From contig QXCR01000225.1 in assembly GCA_004380135.1 (NCBI GenBank), forward strand, positions 1 through 36,038: a DNA stretch of 36,038 nucleotides, written 5' to 3'. The position numbers and the translations under genes were made by a program. Source of the DNA: Stemphylium vesicarium (lineage: Eukaryota; Ascomycota; Dothideomycetes; Pleosporales; Pleosporaceae). How positions within the stretch are numbered: the stretch's first letter is position 1; the number at the start of each line of letters is the position of its first letter. The notes beneath the pieces were generated by a model, which was not told the DNA's origin, searched no databases, and was given only the letters and a program-made list of their open reading frames with translations. This document shows positions 22,710 through 33,795 of this stretch, piece after piece.

Positions 22710-23131
22710 TGTGAAGGTCCGTCCTTAGAGGGTCCTAGGGTTAGTTCTTAGGAATAAGCTAGGCGCATAATAGACGAGATAAGTTAAGCATAATATAAAG
22801 ATTAATAAATAACTTAAGAGTTTAAGAATTAAGTACTAATCCTTAGATTTTAAAGTTAAATACCGCGACTATAAGGGTGCGCTATCTAGTATCTATATAC
22901 TTATGTGATAGTTATAGTAACTTCTAGCGATAGTTATAATAGTTATAAGCACTCCTAGCGATAGTTGCGGTAGTCGTGAGCGCTCCTAGCGATAGTCCTT
23001 AGCGCAGTGATCGGTCACGTGACTGCTGACAGTCAGCGTTTTGCAGGATCGCTATCCTGGTCTTGCTCGTGCGGCGTGGTTGCGGCGTAGTTGCGGCGTA
23101 GTCGTAAGCGTTTTAACTTTAGGTTATAATA
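22710..23131 (-). repeat. Gy-D 3' LTR (family copy 2)
   Basis: 422 bp in minus orientation. The left end is TGTGAAGG and the right end ATAATA (from GTAACA). The 22960-23095 segment, with GTCACGTGAC at 23014-23023 and the GC-rich 11-bp array, is unmutated; the middle is RIP-mutated. Confidence 0.82.
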
Positions 23132-23146
23132 CTATCTTCCCCTTCT
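23132..23146 (-). other. Gy-D polypurine tract
   Basis: On the minus strand this reads agaaggggaagatag immediately upstream of the LTR. It is a purine-rich tract in the position expected for plus-strand priming and supports reading 22710-23131 as a 3' LTR of a minus-strand element. Confidence 0.65.
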
Positions 23147-23307
23147 AAGAATTTATTCTTAGATTACCTAATCTTAGTAGTTACTTAACTTATAAGTAAG
23201 GTTATCTTGCGCATTATTATAAGCTCTAGGGTTCGCTATATTATCTAATTTTTATAAATATTAGATTTACTTAGCTTAGAAAATTCTTAATACTAATTTT
23301 ATTTCTA

Positions 23308-25162
23308 ATAACGTAAACCACCACTGAGTGAGACAACCCACAGAGTGAGACAAAAAAGCTTGGCAGTACCAACTCACGTTACAACTCTTCAATTTCATCG
23401 CTATTAAACACAGAGCTAGCGTACGTCATGCTAGGATCTAATTCAGAAGATACCTCTATATCCTTTTTACACGTACGCGCGTTGTGCCTAGTCTTGCCAC
23501 AGTTCCCACAGCGCCGTAGAGCTGGTTAGGCTCTTTCTTGATCACCACCACCACGAGTCTTCTTCGACCGCTCAGCGGCTATAGAGGCCTCTGCGGCCAC
23601 CTGAGCTGCTGCCTCACCATACTCCATAGTACCACCTTGCTAGATCCGCTTACGTTTGCGCGATTTCCGCTTAGTCATTACTACTAATTGCTCTTTAAGC
23701 TCAGTATTCTAAGTAGATAGAAGTACAGCTTAATGCAGCATGTGCTTAGCACCTTTTACAAGCTAAGAGAAGCTACTACTAGCTATAACAGCCAACCGAG
23801 TAAAAGACTCGCGTACGAGCTTCGACTAAGATCCAAACTCATAGGTATTGCTTGGAGTCTTCGACTGCCACGGCGTCTCTGGGAGGAGGGGTTCTGGCGG
23901 GGTACGGAGCCGCACTTTAAGGCGATCTAACACGGCCTGCGCGTTAAGAGGGACAAGTCCTGATGCCTTAAAGGCCTTACGATAGTTCTCTATCGTAAAC
24001 ACGTTAAAAAACGCGTCTTTAAAGGCGGGGAGGAAGCCTTCTTTATTAATATAGAAGACGCGCTTGCGTGCCAAGTCTCGTACGCGCTAAGAGTACTTGC
24101 GCTTTAACGGCGAGAAGCAGACCACATCAAGCGGCTGGAGGATGTGCGATAAGTGAGGTGGCATGTAGAGGGTAAGAATCATATTTTCAAGGTAGTAGTC
24201 CTTAAAATTCTAGTTAAGGTGGCTCTTATGGCCGTCTAAAATAAGCAGCCTATACGCCCCTACCTTATACGCCTTTATATGCGCGTTAAAGTGCTTTAAC
24301 CACTCTAGACTAAGCGCGTTATTTATCTAGCTATTCTTAGAGACTAAGAGCTTCTAATTGCGCGGTATATCTACCTCCTTATACTATATAGAGAGGTGGA
24401 CGCGTCCTTTATAGATAATAAAAGGCGGGGTAAAAGACCCAGCAGCGTAGACGCTCTAGATAACTGTTACCCACTCGCGATCGCCTGGCTGAACGAGCGC
24501 AGGTCGAGTACGTCTCTCTACGCCTGTGACAACCTTCATTGAGCCAATAACACCCATCTGGAAGCCAGTCTCGTCGAAGTTATGCACGTCGTGGTCGTGT
24601 ACGCCGTACTTAGCTTTCGTGTCCTCCACTAGCTTAAACCACGCGCCAATTGTCTCTGGATTCTCCTGCAGTATCCTCTGCCTATCTTTAGCTCGATTGA
24701 AGGCCATCTTGAGCTCAGCTGAGCGCGTTACGAAGCGCTCAGCCCAGTGCTTGCCTACAGGCTCACCACCGCGCACACCCAGCAGTTTATCAGCCATATC
24801 TGCCACCTCGCACAGCCGGGGCGCGAACCCTCGCGAATCGAGGTCGAGGATGTATTGTACGATCGTTTGCTCTTCAGTCGCAGTAAGCTTATATTAAGCG
24901 TGGCGAGTTTTGAGGCGTTGCGTAATTCTATTGTATCGGCGAGACAATGTTGCATGAGATACGTTATACGCCTCTACAGCGCGTTAGAGGCTTCGAAATT
25001 GGTGTGTATTATAGGTAGAAAGAGCAAACTGAATTCTACCTTCTTTATTAGATAATTGCGCGTTTTGTTGTTGAGACATGTCGTGTTAATGAGAGGGTTG
25101 GTGCTCTTGGCAGAAACTGTCTCACTCAGTGGGTTGTCTCACTCAGTGGTGATTTACGTTAT
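23308..25162 (-). mobile_element. Complete Fot1/pogo-like DNA transposon, 1855 bp
   Basis: Terminal inverted repeats of about 45 bp (23308-23352 and 25118-25162, two mismatches, starting ATAACGTAAA) and a TA target duplication (23306-23307 and 25163-25164), both typical of this superfamily. Each terminus carries a 17-bp motif (cactgagtgagacaacc type) twice in tandem. It contains one transposase gene, on the minus strand. It sits 42 bp upstream of the ATG of the Gy-D antisense ORF, inside Gy-D between its 3' LTR and that ORF. Confidence 0.95.
23379..25079 (-). pseudogene. Fot1/pogo-like transposase, full length, stop-riddled
   Basis: ATG at 25079-25077 to TAA at 23381-23379, exactly 567 codons without frameshift, a normal length. 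Residues 1-60 form a psq-like HTH and about 65-145 a CENP-B-type HTH. The catalytic core has D169 (NFDETGF), D282 (LDGHKSH) and D318 (LQPLDVV), with 35 residues between the last two. Residues 524-537 form a CCHC knuckle, C-x2-C-x4-H-x4-C, at 23510-23469. About fifteen in-frame stops, all TAA or TAG, lie at places where CAA/CAG is plausible. Damage is concentrated at 24100-24450; elsewhere runs of 80-116 codons remain open. The close paralogue at the left edge is from a different subfamily. Inactive unless supplied in trans. Confidence 0.93.
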
Positions 25163-25205
25163 TACTTATAATAAGTATTTTCTTAATAATTACTCTTATT
25201 ATATT

Positions 25206-25625
25206 ATGCTAAATTCGCCTCTTAAATGTGCGAAGTGCACGCGTCTTAGCTAGTTATATGTAAATATATTATAGGCCTCTTTAGATAAAACTCGCAAAGA
25301 GTATTAAGTAAAAGTGAATACGGACGAAAAGTTGTTATCTAAAGTAATTGCGCGGTTATTGCGCAATAAGAAGATTCTAGCGCAGGCTAATAAGCGCGCG
25401 TAAAGAAAAGCGCTCTACCTTGCGTCGGAACTAGAAGCGGAGGGTAAGGATGTCAATGCGCAGTTCTTAGATTGTCTAGCGGCGTCTATTAGTATCGCAT
25501 ATTCGCTAATAATGTGGTCTACCTTAGGTAGTATAGATAACGCGGTTGCGACTCTTAGTATTACTAGTCTTAGTAGCGCTAGTAGTGCTAGTAGTAATAA
25601 TATAGGAGCTATTAGTAGTTTATAA
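25206..25625 (+). pseudogene. CxxC accessory ORF antisense to Gy-D pol
   Basis: ATG at 25206-25208 to TAA at 25623-25625, 140 codons in a single frame with four internal TAG/TAA. The N-terminus shows an intact K-C-A-K-C pair. Residues about 40-90 form a charged, helix-favouring segment (S-K-V-I-A-R-L-L-R-N-K-K, then A-S-E-L-E-A-E-G) that could be a coiled coil, followed by a hydrophobic patch with a Trp and a Ser-rich tail. It converges tail-to-tail with the Gy-D pol chromodomain (from 25640) and lies in the interval between pol and 3' LTR. It matches in place and style the ORFs at 2757-3870 and 33796-34266. Function unknown; metal binding inferred. A Fot1/pogo insertion ends 42 bp upstream of the ATG. 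Confidence 0.65.
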
Positions 25626-25639
25626 GGTTTATATCTAAC

Positions 25640-27643
25640 TCTTAGATATTATCACTCTTAGGATAGTCTAACTATTTAACTAGATATTCTTTACTATTAC
25701 TTTATATTTAGTATGCGAGAATTCTCTTAACTTTAAATTTATTATCTTCTTCTATTTTATAGTAGAAGGATGTCTAGAGTAGTATTTTAGAGTCTACTAA
25801 TTCTAATATATTAATATAGAATCTTAGGTATATTTTTGTATTAAGTAGAAGATTAAGTATATAAGTAACTAGTATCTTTTAATTAAGAATTAAAAATAGT
25901 CTAATCTTAACGTTATTAAGTCCCTTACTAGGTTATATAGTGCGAAGGTTCTTTATAAGTAGATAAACTTTATCCCCTCTCTTTAGCTAAGGTGCTATTT
26001 TTTATTTCTTATTAATATATAAAATACTTTAGCGTTATACCTTTTTAAGTTCGCGTTATAGCAACTCATATACTATTTTTAGCTTATTAGCTATGGCGAT
26101 AGCCGCTTCTATTTTCGGGCTTGGTAATGTACGTATAAAGAGATTTAGGTGTCTCTTATAGTTCGCGTAGAATAGAGTTTGTCCTATAGACTCTAAAAGC
26201 TTATTATTATAGGCTATCTATATTATAGGTAGTAGTAAAATCTAGTTATTTTACTAGTAGTTAATATAGATCTATAGATAGGCTTTTATTATATAATTTA
26301 TTTATTCTATTTATCTATCTATTTATAGCTAATAAGCTATTAATAGCTTTCTTTTAGTACTAATTATAGTAAGTAATACTATCTAAAAGTTTAAAGTAAA
26401 GAGCTTATTTCTATTACTAATAATTAACTTTAGTATGCTATGATACCTTATAACATAATTATTAATAACGTACGTAAGTTATACCGCTATAAAATCTTTA
26501 CAAAAGGCGATATACTTAGCTTACTTCGTAAAATAATTAACTACTACAAGAATTGCGTTATATAATACTTTAGTAATAGGGTCTCTTAAGACTAGTAAGC
26601 TTATAATAAAGTCTATAGAGATGTCTAACTATAGTGTATTAGGTAGCTCTATTACTTACATTTCTCTATAGAGTGCGTAGGTACTATATTTAATCTTCTA
26701 ATAGTCTACGCATTTAGTAATAAAGGAGATAACCTTATTCTTTATATATAGAAACTCGTAATTTTACTTAATAAGTTCTATTATTTAAGTAATACTAGAG
26801 TAACTATATATAGGGTCGTTATAGTATTACTTAATAATTACTTCTTATAATTCTTTTAGTACCTTATTAGTAACTTATATAACTAGGTTTAGTGTCTTTA
26901 CTAATTTTAATAATCTATTTTTATAGCGTGTAAGTATTATAGATTTATTAATTATCTTTATTTCTGCGATATTATATCTACGGCTAAGAGCGTTAGCCTT
27001 ACTATTATCTTTTCTTAGTATAAATATAATCTTAAACTTATACTATCTTAATTTCTATAATTATTAAACTTATTATTTATTAAGTACCTTAGTAGTTATA
27101 AATATAACTAAGTTCTTATAATCTAAGAATATTATAAGTTCTAAGTAACTCTTAGCGTATACTCTTTAATACTTTAGGTAGGTAATAATAGCTAATAGCT
27201 CTTTATTATAAATATTATAGTTCTCCTCTAGTCCTAAAAGCTTACGTAAATAATAGGCTATAAAATACTATTAGCCTTTATATAATTAGCTAGCATATCC
27301 TTCTAGTGCGAGATCTAATAAGTTAGTCTTAAAGCGTAGAGGTTACCCTAATTAGAATATGTAGAAGTATAGTAGCGTTATACTTATATTCTTAAGCGTC
27401 TAGAAGGCGTCTTCTACTTCTTTACTTTATATAAATAATATATCTTTTCTTATAAGTTTTATTAATAGAATAGTAATCTTAAAATAATTTCTAATAAACT
27501 ATTAGTTAAAGTTTAGAAATTTTAGAAAGAATTATATTTCTTTAACTATCTTTAGTAGTAGCTATTTCTTAACTATCTTAATCTTTTTTTTACTTATACG
27601 TACTCTATTAGCTCCTATAATATATTCTAAGAAAGCGACCTCT
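25640..27643 (-). pseudogene. pol: Gy-D pol remnant: RT end, RNase H, integrase, chromodomain
   Basis: Read right to left from the Gy-E junction. The end of RT starts at about 27640 (F-L-E-Y-I-I-G-A then R-V-R-I-S), followed by RNase H (about 27450-27100). The integrase zinc region lies near 26800-26650, and its core near 26620-26270 has I-D-F-I-I-S-L for the first Asp, I-S-N-R-N-K for the second (Asp now Asn) and an N-K in place of the Glu context (Glu now Lys). A better preserved integrase C-terminus is at about 26180-25970, and a chromodomain (V-K-R-I-L, K-E-Y-L-V-K, Y-P-K-S-D-N) at about 25760-25640. RT fingers and palm, protease and gag are missing. Dead. Confidence 0.85.
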
Positions 27644-28182
27644 TGTTACAGATAACAGCAGGTCGAATCCTTCGGTCAGGGAAAGCGAAGCTGGAGGCCA
27701 GCTGTCGCACGAAACGAAGGATAATAATTAGCGAGGGGCACGCAGATCACGTGACGTGCTATCCCGCTAAGGCTCGCCATCTAGGATGGCGGAGAACCAT
27801 AGGATAATAGTATATAGATTACGTAATATGCTATCCCACTAAGATCTACTATCTAGGATAGTAGAGGTCCTTAGGATAGTAGGACATCCTAACTATCCCT
27901 AGGGAATAGAATAGATAGAATAGTAATAAGACTTAGTAATAAGAATATAAGTATAGAAAGATTTTATTATTTCTTTTATTATAATTAACTCTTATAGTTA
28001 TATCTCTTATTTAGATTACTAATTAGTTATTCTATTATTTATATAAAATTAAATTATCTTTACCTAAATACTTATTATTCTACTTAGTTACTAAATAATT
28101 CTATAGGCCTACTACTATATATTACCTTACCTACCTTAGTATAGACTAGGAATAGAGAAGTATTACTAAACTCTATATAATA
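27644..28182 (+). repeat. Gy-E 5' LTR
   Basis: 539 bp, same length as 34394-34932. The outer 160 bp (27644-27800) are RIP-free, including TCACGTGA at 27747-27754; the inner 380 bp are mutated. The following bases start ctttaa, as they also do after the Gy-D-type LTR copy 1, possibly a shared degraded primer-binding site. Confidence 0.92.
27744..27887 (+). repeat. Two 72-bp modules with hairpins inside the Gy-E LTR
   Basis: Units 27744-27815 and 27816-27887 align over their length, mostly differing by C/T and G/A changes. Each has a central hairpin: cgccatc/gatggcg with a 3-base loop in unit 1, and ctactatc/gatagtag in unit 2. The same pair is in the 3' LTR (about 34494-34637). In both LTRs the first unit is nearly RIP-free and the second mutated. 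Confidence 0.75.
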
Positions 28183-28319
28183 CTTTAACTACTTATAGAC
28201 TCTATAGAAGGTATTTACTAAGTACGCCTAATTAAGATTAATAGAATATTATCTCTATAAGTAACTTAAGGTAATATAGCTTAGGGGCTAGGACCCTTAT
28301 AAGAGCTACCCTATAATAA

Positions 28320-30240
28320 AATACTTAACGTATTAGACTTAGATATAGAGGAGAACTCTAATATTAGGGAACTTAGGAATCTTAGGCGATAGGCCTATAC
28401 TTAGGTATAATAGATAGCTAAAATAATAAGTATAATTAATTAGCTTATAAACTAGCTAATAGCTATATCTAATAAATAACCTACTACTATAAAGAAACCT
28501 AAGATAGCGCTACCTAAGAAATATAGTAGAGACTAGAAGAAACTATAAATATTTCTTACTTATACCTACCTATACTACGAACATAATAAAATACCTAATA
28601 ACTAAGAGAAGATTCTTATAGTAAGTACGTATATAAAGAATAAGGCTTCTACTTAGATATAACCCTATATAGATAACTATCTACTTAACGTAATCTATAG
28701 AGAAGTAAAGATAGAGATATAAGCCTTATTTATAAGTTAGATAGAATTTAAATAGAAAATAGGACGCATCTTTAGAGAAGTAGATGCTAAGAACTAGGCT
28801 AAGAAAAAGATTACTCGCCTAAGGTAAACCTTATTAGTATTAGCATATATAGTAGAGTTTAAATAGCTATAAGCATAGATTAACTAGAATAACGCAGCGC
28901 TTTAAATAGTTTTTAAAGCAGGCCTAAAAGAAAATGTTAAGGATAGTCTTATGCACCACGATAAGCCCGAAACACTACACGCTCTAGTCGAGCTAGCCAC
29001 ACGCATCGACAACCAACTTTAGGAATAGAATAACTAAAAGAAATACTTCTAACCTAACGTGGCTAATATAAGAAGATAGCGTAGTAGATATAATAATAAT
29101 AGAGACGCTATTATAACTAGCAAAGTATAAGACAAGACTAAAGGACGAAAACCTAGAAGAAAGTTTAACGACGGACTTTCTAAGGAAGAGCGCTAGAAGC
29201 GCTATAATAACAAAGCATATCTCTAATGCGGAAAGGAAGAACACTTCTATAGAGACTACCTGCAGAATAACTAAAAAGGAAAATAGGAAGCTATTAAGAT
29301 TAGAATAATTAGATAAGGCACGCCCTATTCTAGGGAATAGTCTACTAATAGTAACGTTAGCGATATAGAACTATACGAGGAAGCTTAGCTATTAGATAAC
29401 GCTACGTATAAGCTCCTCTCCTAAGTAGTTAAGGCTAAAAATATAATAGGTTAAGACGAAGTCTAGCCTACTAACTTAAAAGTCTACGTAGTCACGTTAT
29501 AATAGCGTCTATAAGACTAATAATACTAGAAATGCGGCTAGGACTCGTACCTAGCAAATGAATGCAGCTATAAAGGACGAATCGCTATTACTAGCCTAGG
29601 AGCTAAGAAAGCGATAAAAGAAGCCTTTAATAAATAACTATACTTTAAAGAAGTTATTATAGAAGAAGATAAAGAACTCTCTAAATAAAAGAAAGAACTC
29701 TAGTAGACTTATAGAAGGAACTAAGTCTAGAAAGATATAAGTAAGAATAGACTAGTTAAGAACGAATAGTATACGAAGAACGTGCTAATAGGCTAGAGAC
29801 CTATTTCTTATAATCTCTTATATTAGATATTCTACTAAAGGGATAGATGCTATATCTACGAGTTAGGAAGGGAAGAAGCCTATTAGAAGCTTCTATAGAA
29901 GCACTACTAATATAGATACCTCTTCTATTAATAATAAATAGAGGATGCCCGTAGAGTAGACAACCCCTATTATAGTACCCTATTATTAAAGATTTATAAG
30001 GTAGCTAATTACCTAATTTATAAAGTAAAGAAATAGGCACTAAAGCTATAAGCCTAAAGACTAGAATTAATTTCTTACTAGAATATTTACTAGAGCTTTT
30101 GCTATAATAATAGATACACTATCTATTATAATGCTAAGTACGGCGCAGGCTACTTTCCTAAGAAGAGGAAAGGTAAGTAGTTAAAAAACTAGAATACTAC
30201 TAGGGATAGGGTCACGCTAGTATAGGTAGTCCTAAAATGA
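28320..30240 (+). pseudogene. gag: Gy-E gag
   Basis: Frame mod 3 = 1, followed for about 1.9 kb to TGA at 30238-30240. The capsid-like region includes a readable stretch at 28909-29022 (F-K-A-G-L-K-E-N-V, then L-H-A-L-V-E-L). Two zinc knuckles can be seen: at about 29218-29259 (second Cys and His intact, first and last now Tyr) and at 29524-29565 (K-C-G at the second Cys, terminal Cys intact, first Cys and His now Tyr). The long C-terminal part has further Cys/Tyr pairs near 30090-30140 and ends in a basic tail. TAA/TAG interruptions throughout. The final TGA is unlike the RIP stops and overlaps the pol ATG. The start is not defined. Confidence 0.82.
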
Positions 30241-33200
30241 CCCTTTATAATATACGAGATATAAGTCTACATAATCTTAGATTAAGAATAGAAGTCTTAG
30301 TATATAGACACAAACTTATAGCGTTCGTCGATAGCGGAGCTATATAGACAATTATCTCATTACGAGTAGTAGAAAGATATAATATACCCTATTAGGCTAA
30401 GAAACAGCTAATACGAGTGGTACTAGCCGACGATAGCCCTATAGAATATAGGAACAGCGTAATGCGACTAGAGACCTAACTAGTGTTACTAGATATAGTA
30501 GGGATTAGAGACTAGATAACTATTAATATTATAGATTTTAGAGAAGAAGACATATTAATTAGCTATAATTAGTTAATTAAGCATAACCTAGCTATTAATT
30601 AGCGACGGAAGACGATACTCGGCCAAGAACCTGCGCGTAGGGTTGCCGGAGTACGTAGAAGAGATACGCCCAACAGTCCAGAGCTCACCCGGAAAGGGAG
30701 GATTAGTAAGATCTTGCCTCGTAAGATAGACAAAATCTACGAGAAGGACCCCTAGAAAGTAGGAGTTATATAGATACGGCAAGTCGCGACTATAAAGAAA
30801 GAACTAGTACTACTACGAATACTAAAGAAGTATAATATAAATAAGTTTTAAGAACTATTTAAGAAAATAGAAGTAACTAAGTTAGTAGATTACTAAGAGT
30901 AGGATTACGAGATCTACATCTAAGAAGGAGCCAAGCTCGTCCCAGGACCACTATACCCAATCGCGCCTAAGCATAAGCTAGAGTTGCGCGAGTACCTTAG
31001 AAAGAACCTAAGTAAACGATTCATCCGCAAAAGCGATAGCCTAATAGCTTCGCCTATACTATTTATTAAGAAAGCTAATAGAAAATGGCGTCTATATATT
31101 AACTATAGAAGGGTAAATAGTAGCATAATAAAAAATTAATACTTACTACTACTAATAATAGAACTTATAAATTAACTCTAAGGAGTAAAGTAGTTTACTA
31201 AATTTAACGTTTAGGAAGAATTTTACTATATTTAAATTACTAAAGAATATAAGTAGAAGATAGTCTTTAAGACAAAATATAGACTATACGAGTATATAGT
31301 TATACTATTTAGATTAACGAACGCGCTAGTAACCTTTTAGGTAGTTATTAATAAGGCACTCTATAAGTACCTAGGCATCTTCGCGATAGCGTACTTAGAT
31401 AATATACTAGTATATTCTAAGGGATCGCTTAAAGAATACGTAGAATACGTAAAAAAGATACTATAGAAGCTTAAGGACTATAAGCTATACTTATAACCTA
31501 AGAAATATAAATTCTATATATAGGAAATAGAATTTCTAGAGTTTATTATCTTAATAGAAGGTATTAAAATAAATCTAAAGAAGATCTAGACTATATAGAA
31601 GTAGCTAACTTCTAAAATAATTAAGAATATATAATTCTTTCTAAAATTTATAAACTTTTATAGAAAGTTTATTAGAAACTACTTCTAAATTATAACCCTA
31701 CTTATAAAGATTATAAAGAAAGAAATAGAGTTTAAATAAGAAAAGGAATACTAAGATACTTTTAATTAAATTAAGTAGGTATTTCTTAAAGCCTCTATAC
31801 TCAAAATATATAACTCTAGATAAAAGACGCGAGTTAAGACTAACGCGTTAGACTATGCACTTGGCGCTATATTGTCGCAGCTATGCGACGATAGAAAATA
31901 GAGACTAGTGTTCTACTATTCTAGGAAGTTCTCTAGAGTAGAACTTAATTATAATATTTATAATAAGAAACTATTTAGAGTAGTTAATACCTTTAAATAA
32001 TAGAAAGTGTACCTATTAGAACTCCTAGACTAGATTAAAGTATTTTCTAATTACTAAAACCTAATAAGCTTTATAATAACTAAGAAGCTTAATAGAAGAT
32101 AAGTCTAATAAGCTAAGATACTCTCTTAGTTCGACTTTAAGATTACTTACTAAGCTAGATCGCTTAATAGAGTAGCAGACGCTCTAAGCTAAAGATCCGA
32201 CCTACGAGAAGAAGGTCATAAAGAACCACATGACGCAGTACTCAAGGAGATGCCCGATGGCAGTCTCAAGTACAACCAGCCGGAACTGGCTAGAATAGCC
32301 AAGGTGGCCGAGCAGGTAGAAACGCTACAACAGCAATGGCAGCAGAAAGCAGCCAACTGGCAGTTCGAGCCCGAGGCAAACGGCTCCGATGAACTGTTGC
32401 AAGACGAAAAGGAGTACCGAAGTATGGTCTAGCAAGAATAGACATACGTACCCCCACAAATAAGATAGGAACTTATTATAGAACTACACGAGTCCCCAGA
32501 ATACAGACATATAGGAGTAGAAGAAATAGTTAGAAGATTAGCAAAGGTGTTCGCTATACCACGCTTGCGAGCGCAGGTGCAGAATATCCTAGGTAGCTAT
32601 TTAGCATATTACTAGAACAAGCCTAAGAGACATAAGCCCTATAGCCTGCTATAACCCTTATAGCCGCTAGAATGACCATAGACTAGTGTAATAATAGACT
32701 TTATTATAAAGCTCCTAAAATTATTAGAACTAGAATTAGTAAGACTCTATAATATAGTACTAGTTATTATTAACTAATTAACTAAAGTAATAAAGTTTAT
32801 GCCCATAGAAGAGACTATTATAGCAGAAGAATGCGCGTACAAAGTTACTAAGGCACTAGTATTAGAGCACGGGATACCTAAAGAGTTTATTACTAATCGT
32901 AATAAACTATTTACGTCTAAGTATTAGGACACATTTCTAGTAAAATTAGGTGTAAAGAAGAAGCTATTAACTAGCTTCTACCCTAAAATAAATAGCTAGA
33001 TAGAACGAACGAACTAGACACTAGAATAGTATCTAAGGATATATACTAATAAGCTATAAGATAACTAAGTTAAACTCTTACTAATAGCTTAACTAGCCTA
33101 TAATAGCATAAAATTAGCAACCACGAAGCACTCGCCACACTATATAAATTATAGATATAAGCTAGTTACTTATTAAGATCTAAAGGATATAGAAAGTATT

Positions 33201-33788
33201 ATAATAGGCGTAGATAATAAAGCCTACCTTATATAAGAGCTCTATAAAGAACTAAGTAAGAATATAACTTAGAGGAACCTTATAATATCTAAAAGCGCGA
33301 ATAAGTAAAGAATTAAGGGACTAACCTTTAAAAAGGGGGATAAAGTTCTTTTATTAAGATAAAATTTAAAAGTTAAGAGGCTATATAGAAAATTAGATAA
33401 CCTCTAAATAGAACCTTTTAAAATTCTAGAGGTAATAGGCCTAGTAAACTATAAACTCTAGTTACTACTAAGTATACGCATCTACTCTATCTTCTATAAG
33501 AAACTACTAGAACTAGTACTACTAAATACTAAGCTAGTAATAGATATAGAGCTTAAAGATAATAAGTATAAAGTTAAAGAAATTAAGGACCTATAAAAAT
33601 TTAGAGGTTAGTAGAAGTACTTAATTAAGTAAAAAGAATAGCCTAAAAGCTATAATATTTAGAAATCTAAAAGAAACCTAATAAACTATAAATTACTAGT
33701 ATAGAAGTACTACTAGAAGTTTCTAAAGGAATTAGAATTATATCTATAAAAAAGAAAAAGTAATTAAAAGAGAGATTAAAAACGTTAG
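30237..33788 (+). pseudogene. pol: Gy-E pol: protease, RT, RNase H, integrase, chromodomain
   Basis: ATG at 30237 overlaps the gag stop. The first 31 codons are open and lead to the protease site Asp-Ser-Gly-Ala at 30330-30341. RT runs from about 31040, with Y-L-D-N at 31392-31403 (second Asp of Y-x-D-D now Asn). RNase H lies at about 31800-32180. A RIP-free linker of about 80 codons (32190-32434) precedes integrase. The integrase H-H is at about 32490-32510 and its Cys pair is now Tyr. The core has D in I-I-D-F-I-I-K-L (about 32700), an S-D-R site now T-N-R (about 32895) and an intact Q-I-E-R-T-N Glu (about 33000). A chromodomain follows at about 33560-33720 (Y-K-V-K-E-I, Q-K-Y-L-I-K). Single frame with TAA/TAG only. 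It ends 7 bp short of the antisense ORF. Confidence 0.9.
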
Positions 33789-33795
33789 CCTATAA

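Noticed and set aside
24526..25055. Plus-strand open frames across the Fot1/pogo element
   Set aside because: They are antisense shadows of the clear transposase frame on the minus strand.
28993..29244. Hydrophobic minus-strand ORF that looks like a membrane protein
   Set aside because: It is the reverse of Gy-E gag with its knuckle; the hydrophobicity is a by-product of AT-rich antisense translation.
30588..30782. Minus-strand 64-codon ORF
   Set aside because: It is antisense to a RIP-free part of Gy-E pol whose sense frame is continuous with the protease.
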